Assembly: GCF_020520425.1 (NCBI RefSeq)
Contig: NC_079487.1
Location: 44,833,219 to 44,897,218 of the forward strand
Length of the DNA: 64,000 nucleotides
Direction of reading: 5' to 3'
From: Spinacia oleracea
Taxonomy: Eukaryota; Streptophyta; Magnoliopsida; Caryophyllales; Amaranthaceae
The notes under the pieces are model-generated. The model was not told where the DNA came from and ran no database searches. It saw only the letters and a program-made list of their open reading frames with translations. The position numbers and the translations under genes are program-made. Positions 10,878 to 21,143 of this stretch are shown here, piece by piece. Each line of letters begins with the position of its first letter. The stretch's first letter is position 1.

Positions 10878-13546
10878 TCAAGGATGAGGGGCGATAGAAC
10901 TCCCGTCCTGGACGTCTTGGCCTTCAGGGGAGTTCACCTCGTCCTCCTCCATGTCCTCCTCCCCGTCACTAACGAACTCAGGGGGATCTAAGCGTAGGCG
11001 TCTAGCCGTCGAAACGGCCATCTGGTAGGAGATACGGCGTTTGAACCAGGAAAAGTCTTTCCCATCCATAGGCTGATCCCACGCCCTTTGGGCACTCTCC
11101 AAAATGGACTCCTCGCCCAACTTGAAAGAGCTCGCAGCCTCCTTGCGCACGGCTTCAATCTTCCCCTGCATGGCCTTGAGCTGACCCTCAAGGACGTTCA
11201 CCTTGGAAGAGAAATTAGTCACCCGCTCCGAGACGGAGGAGTACTCCTTTCTCAGCATGGCCAGCCTCTCCTCATGCTCAAGCAATTTCTCTTTATAATT
11301 CTGGGCGTCCTCCTCAGCCTTCCTCAGAGCTTCCGTTTCGGACTTAATCTTCTTGTCCGCGTCCAAGTTGATCAATCTGGGTGTCTTCTCAGCATACTGC
11401 TCATGATTCTCAATCTGGTCCTTATGCTTGAGCATATCATTATGCATATCAAAGCGGTAGTTCCTACTCTCGGCACAGCGGATGAAGAGCTGCCGAAGAC
11501 AAAATAGAGTTAAAAAAAAAGGTATATATAATAAATAAAGAGAACCAGGGGTAAGTGTCTCACATCAAGGACGAGGGACTGGATGGACCCAAAGAACCCC
11601 AAGTCAATTCCGGGGAGTGACCTCACATACTCCTCAGGAATGGCCGCATACACGTCCGAAAGGATCTTATCCTTCGCCTCTGAGCTAAAACCGTCAGAAG
11701 GGGGGATGCTCGCCACCTGGGCCCGCCGCATCCGCTTGAACATCTCAACTGAACCAAACGTCAAGTTATCAAACATCATGCAAATACCGACTTGACACAA
11801 CAGATTAAAAGTATAGAAACATTAACCAATTGGCGAAGCTGCAGGAGGCATGGAGGCATTATCAGTAGAAGGAGCTTCAGCTTCCTTGCCTTTACCCTTG
11901 TCCTCCTTGGACGAGGTGGTGGCGTCAGCAGCCTCAGCCTGTTCAGCTGCTACTTTGTCAGCAGCCGCTCCGGCAGCGGAATCCCCTTCGGTGTCCACCT
12001 GGGGAGAGACCTCCTTTTGCTCAGGTGCAGGAATGGACGCCTGGTTAAGAAGAACCTCTCCCCCAGCTAGGGGAGCAGACGGTTTTGGTACCGACGGCTT
12101 TGCTGCAGCATCGGTCGTACCCATGTTCTTAAAGAAGGGTCGTTTTGGCTTAGGAGCCTCCGTCGAAGATGCAGGACGCTTCTTCGTAGCTGACGAAGTG
12201 GGCTCCTAAAAAATGTAAGAAGTCAACGACCAAATCGAAATCAGAAAAGATTACAGAGGCATAGTAAAAATAAAAAAATAAAAAAGAATAAAAATAAATA
12301 AATAAATACCTTGGCGACGTCACCAGAGGCACCCTCGCCGGACTTCTTGGAGGAGTCCTTTTTCTTGGCCTCCACGGCCTTGAGAATGTCCTCAGTGTAT
12401 ACCTCGGACAGCCAAGCGGGTACGTCCACTACGCCCTACCGAAGACGATCCATGGCAGAATCTACAAAGTCAAGGGTTAGTAGAAGAAAAAGAAGAGCGA
12501 TGTTGAGTGAAAGTCTATGGAAAACTACCTCTACTCAAATAGGAACAAAGACCAACGGCCGAAAGAAAGACTATATTGATGAACTGGCCTACATGGGGAA
12601 GCCAAGCATTAGGCACCCAGGCATGGCTCTTTGCCGACAGCCGATACATCTCGGCCTGGAACAAGGGCTTTACTAGTCCCCATTCCCTTGACGAAAGGCG
12701 AGGGAAGGCGTCATCTTTAGATAAATAGCGGGGCCGACGGTTCCACCTAGAAAGACGCCTTGAAAGAGAGAGGTCTTCCATTCGAACAATAGACCACTTC
12801 TTCCTCCACCAAACCCAACTAGAAGTCTTACCCACCACCGTCTTATATCCCCGACGGCTGTAAAGGGTGAACCATCCCTGGGGAGAACGAGAGGAAGGGG
12901 CAATAACTACAAGACGAAGGAAAGAAGGAAAGGAAGGGGTGATGCCGCTCAAAGCGCATTTGGCAATAAATCCAAAAATGTTTGCCCAAGAGTTAGGCGT
13001 CAATTGAGCAAGGCCAATATCATACCCCTCCAAGACGTCCATCACAAAGGGATGCAAAGGAAATCTAAGACCCAATCTAAAGGTAGCAGTATAGACAGCT
13101 ACCTCTCCCTGAGAGAGTTGGTCCACGGAATCATGGGGTCGAGGGCTCCTAAGACTAAAACCTGGGGGCAGAAGCAGAAAACGCTCAAAGTCACGTCCCT
13201 GCTCCCTCAGGTACCTCAGCCATTTCATGCTGGGAAAGATGTCCGAAGGAAACAAATTGACATCCTCCTTCTCCCGGACCATAGGAGGAAGGTTTTTTGC
13301 AAACTCCTCGTCCGAAGAGCTAGAGGAGTCATCTTCAAAATCCTCGCGTGGAACACGGGGACGGCAAGCCACATTCTTCCTTCTTCTAGGAGAATGTGCC
13401 GTTCTTATGGCCGCGTCTCCTGTATTATGAGAGGAACGGACTCCACTCCTACTTCCTTGGGACGGGTTCGAAAAAGGAACCCTATCGTCCCCCTCTCGCG
13501 GTGCAGCCCATGCATGCACATTGGCTGTTTGTCTAATTCGAGCCAT
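10878..13546 (-). pseudogene. Antisense spliced gene of Tat-like element (Transposase_28-type domain plus coiled coil), one nonsense codon
   Basis: Five exons on the minus strand join in frame at GT..AG borders: 13546-12529, 12461-12310, 12205-11827, 11748-11564 and 11489-10878. Introns are 67, 104, 78 and 74 bp, in phases 1, 0, 1 and 0, and the coding length is 2,346 nt (781 codons). Exon 1 carries the conserved block LGLRFPLHPF..., then QLTPNSWANIF, typical of the plant 'putative gypsy-type transposon' family (Transposase_28). Exon 3 is rich in A, P and K. Exon 5 is a long charged coiled coil ending in an acidic tail (DGEEDMEEDE). A TAG at 12438-12436 in exon 2 probably inactivates it. It is not a transposase of known activity; the role of such antisense genes in Tat elements is unknown. 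Exon borders are inferred from phase and splice signals only. Confidence 0.75.
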
Positions 13547-13991
13547 GTCGTCCTACATAAGGAACAGGACGTCTGACTTTAGCAAAAGAAAGAAAGAGAT
13601 GGGCGTCATAACCCCCAGGACGCCTCCACAGGACACTATAAACGATAAAAAAGAGGGGGGCCATCAGCATGCAGAAAACAAGAGTTTTGATAGAAAACTT
13701 ACCAGAAAATGATCAAACTGATGAGAAGTCTTGACAAATCTTCTAAATCCTCAAGAACACTGAACAAAGAATCCAAGAACACTCAAACGCAAACACAAGC
13801 AGGTCTTTGGCAAAACGAAATTCGCTTTCTCTCTCTAAATAAAATTGCTCTGAAGTAACAAAAGAAAAATGAAAGAAGTTCTGAAGGTTTTAAAGGAAAA
13901 ACTGAGCTCTGAAAAGCCCTCACACGTGGCATGATCCCAGGACAAGCAGCCTACCCCACATGGGCGAGGGGCATCCTCCTTGAGGGGAAAA
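13547..13991. other. Spacer and polypurine tract before the Tat-like 3' LTR
   Basis: No coding sequence is seen. This interval is upstream of the antisense gene's start, so any promoter for that gene would lie here or in the LTR. A weak TATA-like stretch on the minus strand is near 13635-13645. The purine run GAGGGGAAAA at 13982-13991 directly precedes the LTR and is a good plus-strand primer site. Confidence 0.6.
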
Positions 13992-14477
13992 TGATGTGGC
14001 CTAAAACAAACGCCACCTAAGCTAAACCATAATGGCCCAATAAAGGACCTTCCAGAAGGCCTTTAGTCCCTCTTACTCTGAAGGGACCCATCTTCACTGA
14101 TTACAAAAAGCCCAACGCACTTAATAAGCCCGCGAGACTCAACTCCAGCCCCAGTATTTACACAAGACACGTGTCATGATCTTAAGAAACTGTCCGATTA
14201 AAGCGGGATCAGCTCCCAAAAAACCCTAACCCTATAAATAGGGTTCAGATCCCAAGGAAAAGGGGCAATCAATTCATTCCCACCAACAAAAACTATCTTT
14301 GCTCTGCCTTCTCTCTACAAGTTACTTATCTCTCTAGCTTATACTTACTTAAGCATCAGAGGGAATATTCCTACGGGAATATTCTTGTTTTGCAGGTTGC
14401 CAGAAGTTCGTGCCAGGTCATACTTGATATCTCCGAGGAACGCGTGCCACGTCAGCACCGTAAAAGATCCCACAACA
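13992..14477 (+). repeat. 3' LTR of the first Tat-like element
   Basis: This 486-bp LTR runs from TGATGTGG to CCACAACA; the ends form an imperfect TGTTGTGG/CCACAACA inverted pair. A TATA box (CCTATAAATAGGG) is at about 14231-14243. Its last 154 bp match the 5' remnant at 7446-7599. Confidence 0.8.
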
Positions 14478-15833
14478 CTAAGTATGCATTTAATTTAAGA
14501 ATGCATTTTAATCAAGTGTTTATGTGATTTGATTATGTGATCTTGTATTTAAAGTTTGATCATGTTTTATTTTGCTTTATGTGATTAATTGCATCATAAT
14601 CCATGATTAAGCATATATTTGTGCATTGAACGTGTTAAAGCTTAATTATTTTGCGGGAATTATTTTGTTTGGGAATGCATTAGTAAGACTCTTAAGTTGT
14701 GTGTTTTCAGGATTTAAGATGTTGATTTCAAAGTTCGCTTATCTAGGACACCTAGAGAAGTTAGACTGTGAGACCCCACACATATATATGAAGAAGATTG
14801 AGTTCGCTTATAATTATTTTGCTACGGTCCAAAATTTTCCTCAACTAAGGAATAAGGATGTTATGTCTGAGATGGTTATTCATTGTTTGCCTCATAAGAA
14901 TCCATACATATATAAAGCTTAAGAATCGATTCCATGATATAATTCCGACAGTGGTACGTACTCCTAATTACTTTAAGTACGTACTCCTGATGGTATATGG
15001 AGGTATGACATGGAGGTCATGACCACTATTTTAGAGCTTGTAGAGCAATGTTTTGAGGATGGTAAAATGGTAGAAAATATCAATCACATGGAATTTGATA
15101 GTGATGTGGAGAATCCTATGAATGAGGATAGTGATGACGATGTTGTTGAGATTGAGAACCCTAACCCTATCATTCCTGAACCCACTATTGAGATTTCTAG
15201 TGATACTGAGGATGAGCCTGAAGCCAATGATGAAGTGAATAGTGTGCTACAACAAAATAATAAAGACATGGAGTATGATTCTGATCCTGAAGAAGACATA
15301 GATGATCCTGAAGATCAAGATTTCACCCCAGAGCACTACAACGAAAGGAATGATCGTCGTGATGCCTTTAGTATTTGAGTATTGTAATAGCTAGTACTTA
15401 TTTTTGGTTGAATAATAAAGTAGCAAGCTACTATTTATGGTTTTAGTAATTCATTTTTATGGTTTAGCGAATAAAGTACTATCCAAAGGATGTAGTATGC
15501 TATCATTGAAGTAATAAAAGCTTTAGATTCTTTTCGTTACCCTTAATTCTAAGTTTTGAATTTAAGTTGAGTGATAATCGCAAAGGGATTTAATGTTATT
15601 TCTTCAATGAAATTTTACATGTAGGGTGGTTGAACTCTCTACCACTTAAATTTTGTGATGCGAACGAAAGCGGGAATTGGTCCAAAGTAGGAGCCACTTT
15701 TCCCATTAGGGTCCGAAATTTTGTGACCATTTGTGCTATTGGTTTGACTTGTTTTGTTAGTGCAATACTTTAGTAAGGTCGTGTCCAACCCAATCTTTAA
15801 AGTTAGTCTTTTATTTTATTCAGGAGAAGTGAA
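14478..15833 (+). pseudogene. Tekay-like element leader with a degenerate upstream ORF ending in an acidic tract
   Basis: Two open stretches in one frame, 14626-14922 and 15010-15378, are separated by several stops across 90 bases and look like one decayed ORF of about 250 codons. The first part reads as ordinary globular-type protein (PHIYMKKIEFAYNYFATVQNF). The second ends in a long Asp/Glu-rich tract. No family was recognised. It lies before gag in a different frame, on the same strand. The 5' LTR and primer site of this element are not visible, because the Tat-like element replaced or displaced them. The remaining 15379-15833 is AT-rich leader without features. Confidence 0.45.
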
Positions 15834-18800
15834 ATGGCTAACCAAGAGATTGCGGATGTGGTTAGGCAATTAGCTGAAGTAGTGCAAAACTTAGCACATA
15901 ATAGAAACAACCCAGTGCCTTATCCGGCTAGGGAGATGTTTAAGAAGGTGGCTCAAAGTAAGCCTCCTCTGTACCAAGGGGAGATTGACCCAAGAATACT
16001 TGATAATTGGTTAAGGGAATTTGATAAGCTAATAGTAGCGGTGAACTGTCTAGAAAACCTTAGGGTAAATAGTGTTGTATATTACCTTAGGGGAGAAGCT
16101 GGCCTATGGTGGCAAATATGTGAAAATGATTTGAGAGCTACACCTGGATTCGGGTGGGAATCGTTTAATGTTGCATTGAAAAATAAGTTTTATCCGCCGT
16201 ATCTGAAAAGGCAGAAAGCTCAGGAATTCATCGAATTGAAGATGGATGGGATGTCTGTAACTGAGTACTATTCTAGATTCATAGAACTGTCTAGGTTTGC
16301 ACCGGAAGTGGTGGCAACGGAAGAACTTAAGGCTCAGAGATTTGAGAGTGGATTAACTATGGATCTACAAATGATGCTTGCTGGAGAGACTTTTCCTAGT
16401 CGAGATACCCTATACGGAAAATCTTCCCATCTGTATGGACTCCAACAAAGGAAGAATGGAATTGGTGATAAATGGAAAGATGTTGGGAACCAGAATCAGG
16501 GTGGTAACCAACAAAACCAAAATAATTTTAAGAAGAATAAGGGAAACAACCAGTTTCAGTTAAAGGGGAATGGCAATGGAAATCAAAATAACAACTTCCA
16601 CAACAATAATGGCAATAGGAACCAGTCTGGAGGCAACAGAAATGGAACAAGAATTTTTGAGTGCAAACGTTGCCACAGTAATCACCCAGGGAAAGATTGT
16701 GATGGAAATCCAGTGATATGTAGGTTCTGTGAGAAGTCTGGCCATAGGGAATTTGAATGTTGGGCCAAGAATGGGAAACCTAAGCAGAACAACAGCCGGA
16801 ATAACCAAAATCGGAATGGAGGGAATAATGAAAATAATGGTGGAAACCAGCGAGGTTACCAAGGCGGTAAAAATAACAACTATGGCCAGAAAAATGGAAA
16901 GTCTGGAGGAAACTATCAGCAAAATGGGAACCGAAACAATAATGGAAATGCTAATGTAGGTGGCTATAACAAAGGAGTTTCCCAAGGAAAGCCGAATGTG
17001 ATCACTAGGCAAGAAGCAGAAACTTCATCCGACGTCATAGCCGGTAGTTTTTCTATTAACCCCATTTTAGTTAAAGCACTATTTGATTCTGGTGCGACTT
17101 ATTCGTTTATATCAGTGAGTGTTTTGGAGACACTGGGATTAAAGGAACCCACAGCAATTGAGGTACCCATAGTTATACCAACAGGTAGTATAGTAAAGTG
17201 TACCAAGATCCATAGGGATGTGCCTTTGACCATAGCCAAAATCGTGTTTTTATCTAGCCTAATCGAGTTTGAATTGGGAGAATTAGATGTAATTTTAGGT
17301 ATGGATTGGTTAGAGTTATTCAAATCCAAGATCGATTATGAGAAGCAGAAGATCCATTTGAGGTCTAGTCTAAGGAAAGTAGTGTCCTGTCGTCGTTTTG
17401 GTAAGCCTAGAAGTGTAGGAATCATCACGGCAATGGAACTCGTGAAGCTAGTCAGTAAAAGAAACCATGTGTTCTTGTGCAATGTGAGAGACCTTGAACA
17501 TGTTATTAAGGAACAACCTGAGGACATTGCAATAGTGAATGAGTTTCTGGATGTATTTACGGAGGATATCTCGGGAATGTCGCCTAATCGACCTATTGAC
17601 TTTACCATAGACTTAGCACCTGGGACTGCACCTATTTCGAAAGCTCCATACCGAATGGCTCCAGCAGAAATGAGTGAGTTGAAAGGTCAATTGGAAGAAA
17701 TTTTAGGGAAAGGTTATATCAGACCAAGTGCGTCGCCTTGGGTAGCGCCAGTCTTGTTTGTGAAGAAGAAGGACGGAAGTATGAGACTCTGTATAGACTA
17801 CAGGGAGCTCAATAAAGTCACAATCAAGAATAAGTATCATTTGCCTATGATAGATGATCTGTTTGACCAATTGAAAGGAGCAGGAATCTTTTCAAAGATT
17901 TACTTGAGATCAAGTTATCATCGGTTGAGAATCGCGGATCACGATATACCAAAGACTGCATTTAGGACTAGGGGTGAAAGTTCGGTTTTCGGTTTGGATT
18001 AAGGCCCAAACCGAATCCAAACCAAACTAATTCGGTTTTCATTTTGTGAAACTGAATCCAAACCACATAACCTTTTAATCCAAACCAAACCAAACTGGAT
18101 TTTTTATTTTGAGTCCAACCCAAACCATAAAACCGAATTTTCATAGGTCTTTCATTTGGGTCTGTTTTTGGGACTATATTATACCTGTTTTTAACAAATT
18201 TTTGGGCCTTTATTATACTTTTTAGCCAAGTTCGGTTTATTCGGTTTTAGTTCGATTTTAGAATTTTCAGTCCAATCCAAACCATAAAACCAATTTTTAA
18301 AAAAAATCTCAATCCAAACCGAACCGAATAGAAAAAAAATGAACCAAATTTCTTATTCGGTTTGGTTTGGTTCGGTTTTCGGTTTTTTGCTACCAAACTT
18401 TCACCCCTATTTAGGACTCGATATGGTCATTATGAGTTCATTGTTATGCCGTTTGAGTTAACAATGCACTTGCTATCTTTATGGACTTAATGAACCGAGT
18501 ATTCCATGCATTCTTGGACAAGTTTGTAGTGGTTTTAATAGATGATATCCTTGTGCATTCAAAGAGTGAAGAAGATCATGTTGAACACTTAAGGTCTGTG
18601 TTGAGTACGTTGAGAGACAACCAGTTGTATGCCAAATTCTCGAAGTGTGAATTCTGGCTGGAGAAGGTTGCATTTTTGGGACATTTTGTGTATAAGGAAG
18701 GAGTTGCAGTGGATCCTGCAAAGATCAAAGCAGTTAGTAAATGGCCTACACCTAAGAGTGTCTCGGAAATTCGAAGCTTTCTTGGTTAATCTGGATATTA

Positions 18801-20880
18801 TAGGCGTTTCATGCAAGATTTTTCTAGGATAGCCAAACCAATGACTACTTTGATGAAGAAAGAAGCTAAGTTTGAGTGGAATGATAAGTGTGAAGAAGCA
18901 TTCCAAGCTCTGAAGACGCGATTGACAACCGCGCCAGTGCTAACTCTGTCAGATGAAAGTGGTATTTATGATGTGTACATTGATGCATCTAAGAATGGTC
19001 TAGGTTGCGTTTTGATGCAGAACGGGAAGGTGGTTGCGTATGCGTCAAGACAATTGAAACCGTATGAATCCAATTATCCTACCCATGACTTAGAATTAGC
19101 TACCATAGTGTTTTCATTGAAGATATGGAGACACTATTTATATGGTGTGAAATGTAAGATATTCACGGATCATAAGAGTTTGAAGTACATTTTCACACAG
19201 AAGGATCTGAATATGCGCCAAAGAAGGTGGTTGGAATTGATTCAGGATTATGATTTGGACATCCAATATCACGAAGGAAAAGCAAATGTAGCTGCAGATG
19301 CTTGAGTAGGAAATCAAGCCTTAGTGTAAATGCGTTAGTAGTTGCTAACGAATTGTGCAAGGATATGCAAAGGTTGAATTTGGAAATCGTGAGTGGTGAA
19401 TGTTTAGAAGGAATGATGAATGCATTAACTATCCAACTGTCAGTGTTTGATGAAATCAAAGAGAATCATGCTTGAGATGTTAAGTTAGAGCTAATCAAGG
19501 AAAAGATTCCGCAAGGGAAAGAAACGGATTTCAAGATCCATGAGGATGGAAGTTTGAGGTACAAAGGAAGGTGGTGTGTGCCTCAAAAGTGTGGTGAATT
19601 GAAGGAATGGTTGATGAAAGAAGGCCATAATACACCGTACTATGTTCACCCGGGTGGTGACAAGTTGTATAAGGATCTGAAAAAGGTATATTGGTGGCCA
19701 AGGATAAAGAATGAAGTAGCTGAATTTGTAGTAAGATACTGACTTGTCAGAAAGTAAATATAGAACATAAGAGACCTCAAGGAAAGGTCCAACCATTAGA
19801 AATTCCAACCTGGAAGTGGGACTATATTTCAATGAACTTTGTCACTTGTTTACTCAAGTCAAGAACCAGAAATGATACCATTTGGGTAGTGGTAGACAGA
19901 TTGACTAAGTCAGCATTGTTTATACCAATAAAGGAAACCTGGAAGATGGAACAACTTGCCAAATATTACATTAAATGTTGTGAGATTACATGGAGTTCCT
20001 AAGGATATAGTATCAGATAGAGACTCAAGATTTCTTTTAAACTTCTGGAAAAGTGTGCATAAGAACTTTGGTACAACATTGAAACTGAGTACAGCGTTTC
20101 ACCCAGCAACAGATGGACAAATGGAAAGGACTATTCAGACACTTAAGGATATGCTTAGAGCTTGTGTCATAGATTTCCAAGGAGGATGGGAAGATAGTCT
20201 AGATCTTATAGAATTTTCATACAATAATAGCTATCATGCCAGTATAGGAATGGCACCAATTGAGGCCTTATATGGACAAAAATGTAGAAGTCCTTTATGT
20301 TGGAGTGACATTAGTGAGACCGTTGTGTTGGGACCTCAATTGATGGAGGACACAATGAACTAAGTTAGAACCATTCGATCCAAGATTCAAGCCGCACAGG
20401 ATCGTCAAAAGAGTTATGCAGACTTGAAGCATAGGGACGAAGAGTTCCAAATAGGTGACAAAGTGCTACTCAAAGTTTCACCAATGAAGGGTGTAATGAG
20501 ATTTGGGAAGAAAGGAAAGCTTATCCCAAAGTATATAGGTCCATATGAAATCCTGGAACGGATAGGAAAGGTAGCGTATATACTAGCCTTGCCCATGGAC
20601 TTACATAGAGTACACAATGTATTCCACATATCTCAATTAAGGAAGTATGTCCGGAAAAATCGCATGTGTTGCAACAGGAGACCATAGAATTAGACCAAAG
20701 TCTGACCTTTGAGGAAAGACCAGTTAAAATCCTTGATAGTAAAGCACGTAGTACACGGAGTAAGGATGTTAAGATTGTCAAAGTGTTATGGTTCTAACCA
20801 AGAATCTGAAGAAGCTACCTTAGAACCCGAGGAAGAAATGAGAAAGAAATATCCCAAGCTTTTTCCCGAGGTTAGTTAAG
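15834..20880 (+). pseudogene. gag-pol: Tekay/Del-like chromovirus gag-pol, interrupted and frame-broken
   Basis: The frame is open from ATG 15834 to the insertion at 17970. It holds a Gag domain (about 15960-16400), a long Asn/Gly-rich linker, two zinc knuckles ([13 protein letters not shown] and [14 protein letters not shown], about 16660-16755), protease ([11 protein letters not shown] and ILGMDWL) and the first half of reverse transcriptase. After the 439-bp insert, RT continues with LIDDILVHS (about 18535-18560). RNase H follows ([10 protein letters not shown], about 18975), then integrase with its D, D and E motifs (VVVDRLTKS, VSDRDSRF and TDGQMERT, about 19890-20130), the GPYEIL end and a chromodomain-like tail to about 20880. 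Defects include a frameshift near 18460, a stop at 18787-18789, a one-base loss near 19303 and further stops. A usually conserved Asp near 17900 is Tyr (IYLRSSYH). The order PR-RT-RH-INT and the chromodomain fit Tekay. Confidence 0.85.
17970..18408. mobile_element. MULE-like MITE inserted in the Tekay reverse transcriptase
   Basis: This 439-bp insert has perfect terminal inverted repeats AGGGGTGAAAGTT and AACTTTCACCCCT. It is flanked by an exact 10-bp target duplication ATTTAGGACT at 17960-17969 and 18409-18418. The body is made of repeated TTCGGTTT and AAACCGAA words in both orientations, so it could fold extensively. No coding capacity is seen. Target duplications of 8-11 bp are typical of Mutator-like elements, hence the class assignment. 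It interrupts an RT codon stretch that resumes exactly after it, showing insertion after the retroelement. Confidence 0.85.
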
Positions 20881-21143
20881 TTACGGGGCCGTAACTCGTT
20901 TCTTTTAAGGGGGTAGAGTGCGGGAAAATTTCGCGCTTTTTACCTTATTTTCCCTCATTTTATGCCTAATTTAGTGCTTTCTATCGGAAGTGCCCTTCAT
21001 ATTGTCAGGTTGAATTACTTAAAGAGTACAACAACTAAAAATTTTTGCAAAGAAAACGCCATAAAGTCTCATAAAGTCTCAAGTTTTAATTCCAAATTAT
21101 AGTTTCCGTGCCCAAGACGAAACTTCTTTTAAGGAGGGTAGAC
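20881..21143 (+). other. Tekay 3' noncoding segment with two polypurine-like tracts
   Basis: TTTTAAGGGGGTAGA at about 20905-20920 and TTTTAAGGAGGGTAGAC at 21127-21143 are near copies about 220 bp apart. The second directly precedes the LTR and should be the working polypurine tract. Nothing else is seen. Confidence 0.6.

Larger units (their letters stand above)
7446..14477 (+). mobile_element. Non-autonomous Ty3/Gypsy Tat-like element, 5' LTR truncated
   Basis: Parts in order are a 5' LTR remnant, a tRNA primer site, gag plus aspartic protease, a short tandem repeat, a spliced gene on the opposite strand, a polypurine tract and a full 3' LTR. There is no reverse transcriptase, RNase H or integrase, so it would depend on a helper. 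The Gag type, the CX2HX4HX4C knuckle, the primer site and the antisense gene all point to the Tat lineage. It appears to sit in the leader of the Tekay-like element to the right. The target-site copy on the right would be ctaag (14478-14482); the left one is lost. Confidence 0.8.

Noticed and set aside
11791..11826. A 36-bp intron in the first antisense gene using the acceptor TCAAG
   Set aside because: This is too short for a plant intron. The acceptor TTGGTTCAG at 11749-11757 gives a 78-bp intron in the same frame.
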